Below are positions 53,961-64,000 of a stretch of DNA of 64,000 nucleotides, piece by piece. Under the pieces are notes generated by a model. The model was given only the letters and a program-made list of their open reading frames with translations, was not told the DNA's origin and did not search any database. Position 1 is the stretch's first letter. The number at the start of each line of letters is the position of its first letter. Origin of the DNA: Megaustenia siamemsis. Its lineage: Eukaryota > Mollusca > Gastropoda > Stylommatophora > Ariophantidae. The position numbers and the translations under genes were made by a program. Location: assembly GCA_032433765.1 (NCBI GenBank), contig JAVIAB010000124.1:91034411-91098410 (forward strand). Direction: 5' to 3'.

Positions 53961-53984
53961 ATAGTTTTTTTTTCTTCATTAAAA

Positions 53985-54027
53985 AACGCTCTTCCTCTCT
54001 CTCTCTCTCTTTCTCTCTATCTCTCAC

Positions 54028-54080
<53 letters not shown>
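53985..54080. repeat. CT/TA compound microsatellite
   Basis: (CT)n followed by (TA)n. Confidence 0.95.
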
Positions 54081-54082
<2 letters not shown>

Positions 54083-54590
54083 TGTTAGTACAATAAATTT
54101 GTTAATCATGTCAAACAGTGATCGACTAATATCATTTTAATTTTTTTTTTTTTTTTGGTGAATCAAACAGTTGTATTTAATTTTGTTTATTACGTGAAAT
54201 AATATTTCGTTTATTACAATATACAATAATCTTTGTGTTTTTTGTTTATTGTTTGTTCATTACAAAATTATAGTTATATTCTTCTAGAAAAAAAGATAAG
54301 TACTAAATGGTGTTTGGCAGATGGTAATCTGTGTGCAGTTGGGTGTTTCAAATAGTTCTCTGATTGGGTGCGTGTTTAGATCGTACCTTTGGGTTGTCAT
54401 TCCTATGTGTCAACCTTATAATGAAAGCTGTTGTTTAGGATGGAGATCCATTGGTTGCATATGTCTACCAGACATACTCATCTCTCAGCTATATTAATGT
54501 TACAAACAAATACATTTTCTGAACTTTTTGTCATTTACGGGATTTCTTAAATTGTGATGAAACTATGTGCTATTTTTATGCCGGGGATAG
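54081..54590. other. no recognisable gene
   Basis: AT-rich, no supported feature. Confidence 0.5.
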
Positions 54591-54596
54591 AGCATA

Positions 54597-55091
54597 CTTC
54601 AAATTGTTTAATTGCACGGGAACGAACGCGCAGACAGATTGGCTGGGGAGGGAGGGAGATTGCCATAAGAATACCATCCGCTCAGTTGTGATGAGGCCAG
54701 GTCCATCCTAGGGGGTCAGTTCCATGGGGGAATGGAAACGGAAACATCCAGGGCATAACTAGAGTGACGGATACCACCAGCTGTCAAGGAGGGATCAGGA
54801 CATCATGCTTCGCCGACACAATGGCCGCAGTGGAGTAGGAGATCACATGTTCACCAGGTTCAGGGTAGGTACAGCCAGCCTGTGCCACTGAGCACTGGAC
54901 AATGTGACTACAAAACATGTTCTACAGGATTGCCTCCAGTACACATCCCTGAGAAGAGCAATGTGTTCAACGCCCACCTCCCTAGAAGAGAAACTATATG
55001 GGGCAATCGACTCGCTTAAACAGACAGCTGACTTCATGAGAGAGTCTGGAATCCTTCTCTGATTGATGTTGATCGCAGACAGAGAGAGAGA
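54597..55091 (+). mobile_element. LINE-I 3' end (Jockey/R1-like)
   Basis: Reads in part DNVTTKHVLQDCLQYTSLRR and SLEEKLYGAIDSLKQTADFM; ends gatcgcagacagagagagag. This is the Cys-containing segment after the RNase H-like region of such LINEs. Stops upstream. Confidence 0.75.
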
Positions 55092-56455
55092 AATTGTTTA
55101 ATGTAAATACAATGGTCACTTATGAGTAATACACACAGATATAAACTGGGAAGTCGTTTGTGTTCATTTCATAGCAAATTGTAATATGCAGTGACGAGTC
55201 TGCAGTCTTCATTGAGTGTGATGGACAACCAATTATTACTGATATTTTCATATATTTTTCATCGTCAGTATCGTCACTAATTATGTTTGCAATCTTTATA
55301 GTCATTTGAATAATATAAACAAGAAACACAGTTGTGCAGGCTATAGCAGTTTAGCATGTTTTCTAGTTGTGGTGGTCATTTAAGCAAAAGTCATCTGTTC
55401 TGTCTTCCACTTTCGGCACCACTGTATTTATATTACTATATCGTGACAGTGGCGATAACACTCAATATTTCAAATAAAAATAAATAAATTATAAAAACCG
55501 CCACAGCTGTTTCTAAACGTTGAGTGGAATGAAAATCAAAATATCTTCAGTCTGTTTACTAGAACAATGATGAAAAAGATAATGGATACATGGGTTGTAT
55601 CATCAGATGGTCATTAAACAAAAAATGTATTTAGTTACGTAGAAATATCAAATCTATCGTCTTATTACTGAAACATTTTATTGTTTCTCTTTACTTGTGC
55701 TGACTTTATCCTCTTCACTTTCCAGCGATAACTTTTTTTTTTTTTTAGCGATTTCTCTCATGAAAGGACGCTATTTGAGCGCAGTTTTCGTTGTGGCGTT
55801 GTTTACACTCAAGAAACGATGCGCTCTTATGTAGCCTCTGCACAACAAACATAAACACGTTTCAGAGATATCAGGTTCGATGATCGTTCAAGTATTCGAT
55901 CTCTTCTCTCAGTATTTCTGTGAGTAGCTGGAATAAAATATGGATCAATTTTTCATAAATAATCCTGCCTCTTAACAGTCTTCTATCAGTCCCTGTATGT
56001 TTTCAGAACGGCGGCTTTTGTTCTATGTATCCATCAAACATAACAGTATTGAGCTATGAAAAAGAAACAAACAAACGTCTGGCTGTTCCAGGACATGGTT
56101 AGAACTCTCAACCTACCGGAGTGAATATAAGCAACACACAATAGTTATTTCAGCGAGACAAAAATGCTAAAGTATATCGGCCATAATGATAGGAAACATA
56201 ATGTAAATAGTGACATGAAAGATTAAGTTAAAGAAGAGTAATCATATACATTTTTCTATTATAATATTATTTACTTTTTAACGTTTTATGTTATTTTCTT
56301 CATGTAAAACTATTATCAACTGGTCCATGCATTTTCAGCAAATTACTTAATAAGAATCATCATTTAATTCAAATGTTACCAATGGCTATTTTCCAGTCTA
56401 CTGGATATAATTATAGATGTATGATAACATTACTAAAGACGTTTAAGAGCGTGAG

Positions 56456-56502
<47 letters not shown>

Positions 56503-56525
56503 CACATATACATACATATATATAA
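55092..56525. other. no recognisable gene
   Basis: AT-rich spacer; TA runs at 56455-56500. The frame at 55120-55329 (minus) has no features. Confidence 0.5.
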
Positions 56526-56527
56526 CA

Positions 56528-56820
56528 TTAAAAAGAACTGGCTTATAAATATGATTCAACAGAGGAAATTAAAATATTATGGCAAAGTCAAAAGACGCCG
56601 AGGGCTGGACGGACCAATAGTGGAAGACATGGTTTCTGGGCGAGGCATCAGGGGCAGACCAAGAAGAAGGTGATTTAAGGACATGAAGGAGACCTTGAAG
56701 ACAACACAAGAAGTTGGGGATCTGGTTAGAGATAGAGATTCTTTCAGAGGGGCTGTGATAAATGCAACATTCTGCAGAGGACATTCCACCTGATGATGAT
56801 GATGATGATGATGATGGTGA
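56528..56820 (+). mobile_element. LINE-J 3' end
   Basis: Reads RKLKYYGKVKRRRGLDGPIV, then GRGIRGRPRRR, and GDLVRDRDSFRGAVINATFC; ends in eight ATG repeats (56792-56817). It is the undisturbed reference for the region amplified at 47945. Confidence 0.88.
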
Positions 56821-56934
56821 TATATACTGTACAAAATAAAAATGAGCGTTATGTAATAAACATACATGTATAATGCTAACATAAAAATGCAAAAATAAAT
56901 TCAGAATCAAGTGAAATATTCGCGTCATGATCAT

Positions 56935-57365
56935 CATCGAGTATCGGGCCTGCTGGTGTAGGTGATCATGTCTCTCCACAACTTTCGATCTCGACAGTTA
57001 TTTATCATTTCTGTTGTTGACCTTCTGCCAAGCCATTCTCTTATGTTGTCTGGTATTTTTTCTCTTTGCTTCCCTCTATCTCTTCGTCCTTTACTTTTCC
57101 ATTTGTTACAATATATTCCAGCTGTTCTCTTCTCATTACATGGCCAAACAATGTTGATTGTTTCTTCCTGATATTGAAAATTAGCTTTCTTTTTTTTTTT
57201 TACTCTTTCATAACGTTTTCATTACTTGTGTTAGCTGTCCATGGTGTTCTCAACATTCTGCTGTAAAACCACATTTCTACAGACTCCAGTGATGTTCTTG
57301 TCTGTTGTCCTATTGTCCCTGTTTCACATCCATATGTTAAGACTGACTCTACATAACATTTATTT
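56935..57365 (-). mobile_element. LINE-G 3' part
   Basis: On minus TIGQQTRTSLESVEMWFYSR then TPWTANTSNENVMKE, and at the end RHDHLHQQA. Starts at atcatcgag, i.e. a trinucleotide tail. Confidence 0.8.
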
Positions 57366-57581
57366 TATATGCATAATAAATATATAAATTGAAAAGAAAA
57401 ATATAGATGCATTTATGATGCCCTCTACAGAACAATATATGCCTTATTTTATGTGTGCTTGTTTGTTTCTTATTTAATTATGTAATATACTGGCTAAGAA
57501 TTAGACCGCGGCGTTCGTATTGCACTGATGTTTTTCTTATTAAATTGTATCATACACTATATATAAAGTTAGTATGAGCGT
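57366..57581. other. no recognisable gene
   Basis: AT-rich spacer. Confidence 0.5.
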
Positions 57582-57829
57582 AGGAGCCACGATAGCTCAG
57601 TCGTTTGTGAACTAGACTACAAAGTACAGGAACCAATCTTGATCGACCGTTTCCGGGTTCACCCAGCCTTAAAAGTGTACCTGATTTTTTTCCTGGAAAG
57701 TAAAGCGCACGGGTGTAATACCGACCACATTACCCCAACAATCATTAATCGAAAGTCAATAAAAATTATAGTCACTAACACCATATTCCTTATACACCAA
57801 ATGGCGTGACGGGGCTCTTTACTTTACTT
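57582..57829 (+). mobile_element. SINE-2 copy
   Basis: Head ggagccacgatagctcagtc, body ttccgggttcacccagcctt, tail ctttactttactta. The A box is good, the B box is disrupted (cttgatcgacc). Confidence 0.88.
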
Positions 57830-58420
57830 AGTCTGTGTGTGTTCATATATTTTGATTGTCAATACTGTTATTATGATACATTTTGGTACCCACAAACTAA
57901 GTAGCTATTTCATTAGGCTAAATGTGCATAATGTTTTAATCACATATTTCTGTGTCAATTCGTGTTGTAGTAGATTACATTGACATTGTGTTCTATGTGT
58001 GAGGAGTTTACAATGGATGATGAGAGCGATTCGAATACGAAACTTCAGGGAATAAATCAAAAGTAAACTGTATGCACCTTGTACGGTCATCATACATGTA
58101 CATATACTACTATTTAAAGGTTCTTCGCATATTATTGTTTGATTTGAAGACTAAACAAGGAGAAAATAATATGTGAATCAGCTTTGTAATAAGGACGTTC
58201 TGTCTGACTTGGCGAACAAAAAGAAATCAGTAATATGTTGGGTGCACAGGAGGAATAAAAGATGCTGATGGTCAAATTATCGACTACAGCAAGTAGTTTT
58301 TGGTCGATTTGTTTCTATAGTATTTTTATTGTTTATAATTTTCTGATAATCCTAAAATGCAGTCACATAAAATAGGTATATTGTAATTGTAATATAAATT
58401 ACGTAGTTTTGAAAAAGAAA
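57830..58420. other. no recognisable gene
   Basis: AT-rich spacer. Confidence 0.5.
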
Positions 58421-58713
58421 CGGGAACACCCAAAGCATAACGAGAGGGACGGATGCCATTAACTATCAAGGAGGGATCAAGTCATCATACTTCGCCTACG
58501 CACTGGCCACAATAGAATGAGGAATCACATGTTCACCAAATAAATTCAAAATAGGTACAGCCAGCCTATGCCACTGTACACTGGACAATATGACTACAAA
58601 ACATGTTCTACATGATTGCCCCCAGTACACAGACCTGAGAAGAGCAATCTGGTCTACACCCTACTCCCTGGAAGAGAAAATATATGGGGCAATCGAATCA
58701 CTTAAACAGACAG

Positions 58714-59964
58714 GGGGGAACAGGCAAATAATTGCAATGCTGCGGTAAAGCTGGTAGCAAGGAGCCAATGGTGGGGTGTACTAAACACTCCAAGGTATGG
58801 TGACAGCTTTACAAATAAAGAACACAACACAATACTGACGTTTCGGCCTGTGGCCTTCTTCAGAATACAGGGACAACGACAACAAGCGGTGAAGCACAAT
58901 TACTACATGTTAAATGATCAAGTGGAGGGCGAGGAAAGTAGGATGCAGAAATAAGAAAAGAGAGAAATGAATATTACATGATGAGAGGTATGATGGGCGT
59001 CAAAATATATAAAATAGAAAAAGAGAAAAATGTATAATAGATTGTACTTAGCTGAGCTCAGAGCAGGAAAACTGTAATCCGTGCTGAAACAAGTCGAAAT
59101 GACTAAAAGCGCAGAGAACGTGTATAGAAAGCAACACGTGACAAAGACAGGTCAGTAAAGAGGGCAAAAGGGTCTAATATCGGGAAAACCAAAGGGGACA
59201 CTCCTGGGACACAACAAGCAATACATATAAATCACTCAACAATGGAAGTGAGAGATCACGCGAGAGGTTAAGAGAAAGAAATTGAATGACACGACAAAGT
59301 AGTAAACTAGGCAGTGGGTGAGAGAGATGGACTCTACAGAATGGATGGCCTCGAACTGAAAGAGTTGAGAGGTAGGTCAACGAAAGGAAGGATTGGATAC
59401 TGGAGGAAGAGATAAGGAGAGGAAGAATAATAAAGCCGGTATAATGAGAAGGGCGATAGAGGGGTGGTCCGGAGGAAGTTAGTCCATCGGGAGGTAGGGA
59501 AGTATTAGAGGAGGAGGTATGGAGAGGAGGGATAAGAAGCAGGTATGTGAAAACTGGATAGGGGGAGAGGCGGTAGGTCAGAAGTGAATGGAAAAAGAGA
59601 AAGTCTGGAAGAAGTGGAGCAATAGGGGATGGTGTGCAAGAGGTATGAACCATAGGAGGTAAAGAAGTAGGGAAATGATAGAACAAAGGGGGGAATGAAA
59701 GTGGGCATCAGGATAAGGGGGATACTGGAATAGTAGGTATAGATGAGTAGTGACTACAAGTGAATAGAGAGGAGAGGGGTGAGCTAGGAGTAGATCAGCA
59801 GAGGGGTGGTAGGAAGGACGAGGAACAATAGAGGTGGGCAGAGAGATCGTACGTACAGTCCAGGTGGAGAGGTGATATAGTGATAAAGAGGTAAAGGACA
59901 TGAAGGTAGTCAGAAGAGAAAAAGGTGTGGGGAGGGGGGGTTTAGGATGAAGAAGGCAAGAAGG
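58714..59964 (-). mobile_element. nonautonomous retroelement with hammerhead-like core
   Basis: 1251 bp between exact 15-bp target duplications cacttaaacagacag (58699-58713 and 59965-59979). The plus strand is strongly purine-rich from about 58925 on. Open minus frames up to 170 codons (59174-59686) are Ser/Pro/Leu-rich and look like artefacts of the strand bias. A hammerhead-type sequence lies at 58831-58869 on minus. I suspect a Penelope-related or retrozyme-like element; it has no RT. Confidence 0.75.
58831..58869 (-). ncRNA. hammerhead ribozyme-like motif
   Basis: On minus: ctgaaga (CUGANGA box), a GGCC/GGCC helix II with loop aca, gaaac, then the cleavage-type triplet gtc. Helix I pairs gtatt before the box with agtat after the triplet (five pairs, two of them G-U). 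Helix III would be only A-U, C-G (the minimal kind known in Penelope-like elements and retrozymes, which act as dimers). An extra A stands between ctgaaga and helix II. Confidence 0.5.
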
Positions 59965-60045
59965 CACTTAAACAGACAGCTGACTTCATGAGAGAGTCGG
60001 AAATCCTACCCTGATTGAGTCTTGATCGCAGAGAGAGAGAGAGAG

Positions 60046-60600
60046 AGGAGAGAGAGAATTACGCAGCTCTAACGTATATCATAGCGTGAACGTATCATGT
60101 TTTTCTGCTCTTCGTGTCTCCTTGGTCAAGAGACGGCAAATTTGGCAGACTGACACATGCTATGCATAGTTGTAAAGAATAGAAAAAGTACACATAACAT
60201 CTGGAGTGTCTTGGATAAAGAATAGTGTGTTTGTTCCATAATGTTCCTGGTTTTTTCGTGGTTTACTTATAACATGATCAGCACTCCACCAAGTCGTTAT
60301 TATTTCTCACAAAAAATGTTTGAACCAACTTTGGCATGGAATTCTAGATACACTGAAAAGAGTAAGACAATTTTTAACAACTGGGCTCATTAGTAATAAA
60401 CTGTCTAAACATAGCTATGCACAAATTAAAACGATAGCACAACATATGATAGTAAACTAATATAGAAACTAACTTGTTTTTTTTTACAGAACTTGTGTTT
60501 TCCCTGTAGCAACACACTGCTCTGACAGATGAATAGTCGATAGATCTGCTGACAACATATTTAACTTTGATTTCAGGTTTACAAACACTCAGAATAAGAG
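60046..60600. other. no recognisable gene
   Basis: AT-rich; AG run ends near 60057. Confidence 0.5.
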
Positions 60601-60619
60601 TATGAAGAAAAGAACAATT

Positions 60620-60930
60620 TTGTCAATTTAACAAGAACTAAAAATGAAAGAAAACTGGTTGAAAATTGGTACAAACTTAACATTGATGGAAGCAATAGTT
60701 TGTTTATGTACAATTACATAATGGTCTCGAGTAGGTATATATGGATGACACAGTTCCAGGCGAATATGGGAGAGGAAAACCTAGAAGAAGATGGGAAAAA
60801 AAATATTATAGACGAGTTGGGATTTGACTGCAATGGAAGATGGATAACTCGCGCAAGTCAAAAAAAACTTCAGAGCAGCTGTCCTAACATGGACAAGTTA
60901 GATGCTGAGGACGATGCAAACTAGAAACAA
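60620..60930 (+). mobile_element. probable LINE C-terminal scrap
   Basis: Reads EYGRGKPRRRWEKKYYRR in one frame and NIIDELGFDCNGRWITRASQ in another, a GR.RRRW...LG...W..A pattern common at LINE C-termini. Weak. Confidence 0.4.
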
Positions 60931-61816
60931 GCAGCAACTCTTTTACTGAGACTTTGAAGACAACAAACAATTGGGATGTACGACGATGCAGATTGCATTT
61001 CGTGTATGACGGCACTAGAAGGATGAAAACGTGACCTAGAAACAGAAAGATCATGAGATCAGACTCGTGGCATTAGCAGATCGTTCAGAATGGATCATTT
61101 GCAGATCCATTGGTGGTATTACTTTTGTGAGTCCTGTAATGAAGTATACACCACTTCTACACCTCTTACGTGCCATAGCCACTCCATGCATGTAGTCACA
61201 CTTTTAGCCATTCCGTGACCCAGTCACAATTTTGGTATAAACGATTGGGCTATTTCGTAAAGCATTCTTTACCGTATTTCCTTGCTCAGTCCATCGCCGC
61301 CTATATAAGTAAACCTATGAGATGAATGGGAAAACATAAAAGCACCTTTACTAACGTGACATTTTCAGCTATAGAAGATATAGATGGTTCATGTCATTAT
61401 ACCCACAACGGCGCCCGCTCACACAGATGAAAACGTCACGTTCGTTGGGGATTTCTCTTTCAACCCTCTGGAATATTCCTAAGAATAGCTATGTCATCTA
61501 TAGTGCTCACATAACACTAAACACCATGTTTCTACATCTATACTGAACACGTTTCCTCTTCATTTTGGTAGTCTGCTTAATTGTCACATGCAATTGCCTT
61601 TACGCGAGACACAATCTGCAGTTCTTATTTACCTAATGCCTTCATTTAATATATATATATATATATGAATTGTGCTATGCCACATATTCGATTAAATAGA
61701 AGCTTTTATGTTTAATTTAACATCATTCATTTGTATTCAGAAAACACCACGATGTGAAGCATCTATGAGCTTGTTAACTGCTTTGATTTCTTTTCCCCTT
61801 TTGTGAAACTATTTTC
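60931..61816. other. no recognisable gene; TA run
   Basis: Downstream region of GPCR gene 2. (TA)n at 61650-61666. Confidence 0.5.
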
Positions 61817-62404
61817 TTATTTACAAAAAAGCTTACGAAAATTGCCTCTGTATTTAGTGCTCATGTTATAGTAAATACATACATTCATAGACGAATTTAT
61901 GTTCTCCATTACGTGACCAATTCCAGTAATTATTAAAGTTATATTAACATATTTACCATCTACACCAAGCTCAGGTACGAACGCCATTGCAAACATATTT
62001 ATTGAAACTGGTATAAAGCTAACAATATATACAATAGAAATCATAATGACCATTTTCGCCGTCTTCTGATTTCGGACGGAAACGTTATCAGCCTGTGTAC
62101 TTGTCATTGTTTTTTTTCTCCACTTGGATTGGTTCCGTAGTTTAAATGAAAGCACAAAAGTACAAACAACGATAATTATAAAAGCACAAAATGGAATAGA
62201 AAAGTTGTTGATTATAAAGGAAATCATTTCAACGGTTAGTTGATCTTCAGTAGACACAATGCCAATAATAGTTTTATTTTTCAGGGGAGAGAACTTGATG
62301 TCCAATTTATTAACACAGTACACAGGGGAACCACTGAGGAAGCAGAAGATGAATATAGAGAATATTGTCAAGGTTGATCGCTTTGGTGTCATTATACGCT
62401 TTAT
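61817..62404 (-). CDS. class A GPCR paralogue (gene 2), terminal exon
   Basis: 588 bp including stop: acceptor atttatctacag, then IKRIMTPKRSTLTIFSIFIF and so on to the C-terminus KLFCK (195 residues). It corresponds to exon 3 of gene 1 with the same splice position and reading phase. TM4 to TM7 are present: SGSPVYCVNKLDIK after TM4, VEMISFIINNFSIPF before TM5, SVRNQKTAKMVIMISIVYIV (loop 3/TM6), INSSMNVCIYYNMSTKYR at TM7. No stop or frameshift, so it is probably functional. Exons for TM1-TM3 are not in the 1.6 kb upstream; gene 1 has a 3.2-kb intron here, so they probably lie beyond the window. Confidence 0.88.
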   Translation of the reverse strand: MKRIMTPKRSTLTIFSIFIFCFLSGSPVYCVNKLDIKFSPLKNKTIIGIVSTEDQLTVEMISFIINNFSIPFCAFIIIVVCTFVLSFKLRNQSKWRKKTMTSTQADNVSVRNQKTAKMVIMISIVYIVSFIPVSINMFAMAFVPELGVDGKYVNITLIITGIGHVMENINSSMNVCIYYNMSTKYRGNFRKLFCK

Positions 62405-62645
62405 CTGTAGATAAATAAAGATACATGTAAACTATTAGCAACATTTACTGTAAAATAATAACAATAGTTATACTTACAGAAAATAAAATCATATCACTTT
62501 TAAAAGAGATTGGCATCATAGAATATATATTAAACTTACACTTTGTCTTATTAAACTGGCGTAGTATAGTGCGCTTAATACTGACCTGAAAGGTTCGATT
62601 TCTACTTCCAGATGTGGTCATTTTGATTTTTAGAAACCATCGAGG
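62405..62645. other. intron of GPCR gene 2
   Basis: AT-rich, no feature seen. Confidence 0.5.
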
Positions 62646-63045
62646 TTTCGCGGTTTTCCAACAGTGGTGGTGATTTTGTTGTTGTTGGTGACCGATGCAG
62701 CTACGGTGTTTTCCAAAAGATGTGTTATTTTGTTGTTGGTGACCAGTACAGCTACATTGTTTTCCAAAAGATGTGATGATTTTTTGTTATTGGTGACCGA
62801 TGCAGCTATGGTGTTTTCCAAAAGATGTGATGATTGTGTTGTTGTTGATGACCAGTGCAGCTACATTGTTTTCCAAAAGATGTGGTGATTTTGTTGTTGG
62901 TGACCAGAGCAAATATGGTATTTTCCAAAAAATGTGGTAATTTTGTTATGATGATGACCAGAGCTGTTACGGCATTTCCCAAAAGAAGTTGTGATTTTAT
63001 TGTTGATGGAGGCCTGTAACGGTGTTTTCCAGAAAACGAGATCAA
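62646..63045. repeat. 52-58-bp minisatellite, 7 copies, in the GPCR 2 intron
   Basis: Unit holds ttttccaaaagatgtgatga then ttttgttgttggtgaccagtgcagctac. Copies on the right are more diverged. Frames of 60-80 codons on either strand arise from it. Confidence 0.88.
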
Positions 63046-63059
63046 CACAAACGGTCAAC

Positions 63060-64000
63060 GAAGAATAAACTCTACTGCATCTAGAAAGAGCGCGACAAAT
63101 AAGTCAAATGAAGATAATAGGAAGGATAAGAAATGAGATGATGAAATAAAAGGGAATGTATTACATATTGATAATATATAAAAATATGAAAACTAAAAAA
63201 TATTGTTAAATTAATGAGAGACCTATCTGATACGATCTAGAAGTACACTGTGTGGGTGACTGAAGCAGAAGGCTGATGTGATGAGACGAGGGACGAAGAA
63301 AGGGGGTTGGGCACAAACCAGTCACGTGATTAGACGGTAGGTCTGGTAAGAGTCGCGATTGATAACAAAGCGTGAATGTTGATCAGAAATTAGACTGATA
63401 TCGGCTGAGATAGAGCAATGTGTACTAGGGCGTGAGTACATAGACAAATTAAGCCAGACGTGTAATCGGGCAACACGGAAGTGAATTAGGCGCATAATGG
63501 GATAAAAAAAAAGACCGATGCAAACACGGGGCGCTATCTACAAGGCAGGATGGGATGGAAGTGTGTCTGAAATAAATAATGTAATACCTGCTATGTGAAA
63601 ATGGAATAAAGGGAATAAAAGAACGTAAGATACAGTGGAGGAGAAGAATCATGCCTTATACGTATTGACAAGGATTATAAATATGAGTTGGTAGAGAGGG
63701 ATCATGGGATCATGATTCCTGTAGATGGGTGCCAACGTACCTACAAATAGATAGTGTAGACCGGGTGTATAAACGGGGAAATCACGTAAGGGTGTAGGAG
63801 GCTAAATCAGGAGAAGTGCAGGGCGAAGGAAGAATGGAGGGGAGAGATCGGAAGGGAGATTAGAATAGAAGGAGTAAAGGTGGGGGAGAAAATATGAGAG
63901 TAATTGATTTCCCCGTGAGAAATATGTCGACCGGACTGTGTTTAACACATAGCCAATTCATAGCAGATTCATGTAGGGTCCACGGGCAGAAAATAAAACC
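63060..64000. other. purine-rich sequence, possibly related to the 58.7-kb element
   Basis: The plus strand is A/G-rich and lacks long frames. Short matches to the 59-kb insertion occur (for example ctatgtgaaaatggaataaa against gtatgtgaaaactggata, same surroundings), but an alignment is needed. It runs off the window end. Confidence 0.35.

Larger units (their letters stand above)
58425..60045 (+). mobile_element. LINE-I 3' end split by a 1251-bp insertion
   Basis: 58425-58713 reads DNMTTKHVLHDCPQYTDLRR, SLEEKIYGAIESLKQT; 59965-60045 continues QTADFMRESEIL and the gatcgcagagagagag tail. Confidence 0.88.

Noticed and set aside
59174..59967. Ser/Pro/Leu-rich ORFs on minus
   Set aside because: Strong purine bias on plus removes stops from minus frames; no known domain, and several frames overlap.

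Overview
Eukaryotic nuclear DNA, AT-rich, intron-containing and dominated by transposable elements and tandem repeats. The best clue to the source is a spliced class A GPCR (39007-44382, minus strand) plus the last exon of a paralogue (61817-62404). Both look like the intron-containing 'chemosensory receptor' GPCRs that are expanded in gastropod molluscs. RTE-type LINEs with trinucleotide tails, tRNA-derived SINEs and mariner, hAT and piggyBac-type DNA transposons fit the same picture. I infer a mollusc, most likely a gastropod; the species cannot be fixed from the sequence.

Layout. 0-6 kb: an unknown repeat (X) inside a LINE, a decayed LTR-retrotransposon gag, a decayed duplicate of an FBXL7-like terminal exon carrying a nearly intact mariner, then two minisatellites. 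7.3-9.4 kb: a broken Tc1/mariner-superfamily transposon with an unusually long catalytic spacing. 9.4-13.6 kb: a gag remnant split by a LINE, then the longest LINE-A copy (RT with one stop codon). 14-21.3 kb: AT-rich duplicated repeat, a young LINE-B with a long open RT frame, and an internally deleted hAT inside a LINE-H RT. 21.5-25.7 kb: exons of an FBXL7-like gene with a large, TE-filled intron. 26-32.6 kb: LINE remnants and two large minisatellites, one interrupted by LINE-E. 32.6-36.9 kb: tandem LINE-A copies with a SINE insertion, element X and a 30-bp minisatellite. 37-44.5 kb: GPCR gene 1. 44.5-61.7 kb: LINE, SINE and satellite debris, including a GATA tract of about 0.8 kb and a 1.25-kb insertion with a hammerhead-like core. 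61.8-64 kb: GPCR gene 2 (last exon), a minisatellite and purine-rich DNA.

How it fits together. Only the GPCR genes and possibly the FBXL7-like gene look like host genes. Much of the rest can be read as a history of nested insertions, because target-site duplications are visible by eye for at least thirteen of them and uninterrupted duplicates in the same window show several sites before insertion. Two minisatellites are tandem amplifications of LINE coding sequence, and the giant GATA microsatellite is the expanded 3' tail of a LINE. LINE names (A to K), SINE-1, SINE-2 and 'X' are local labels.
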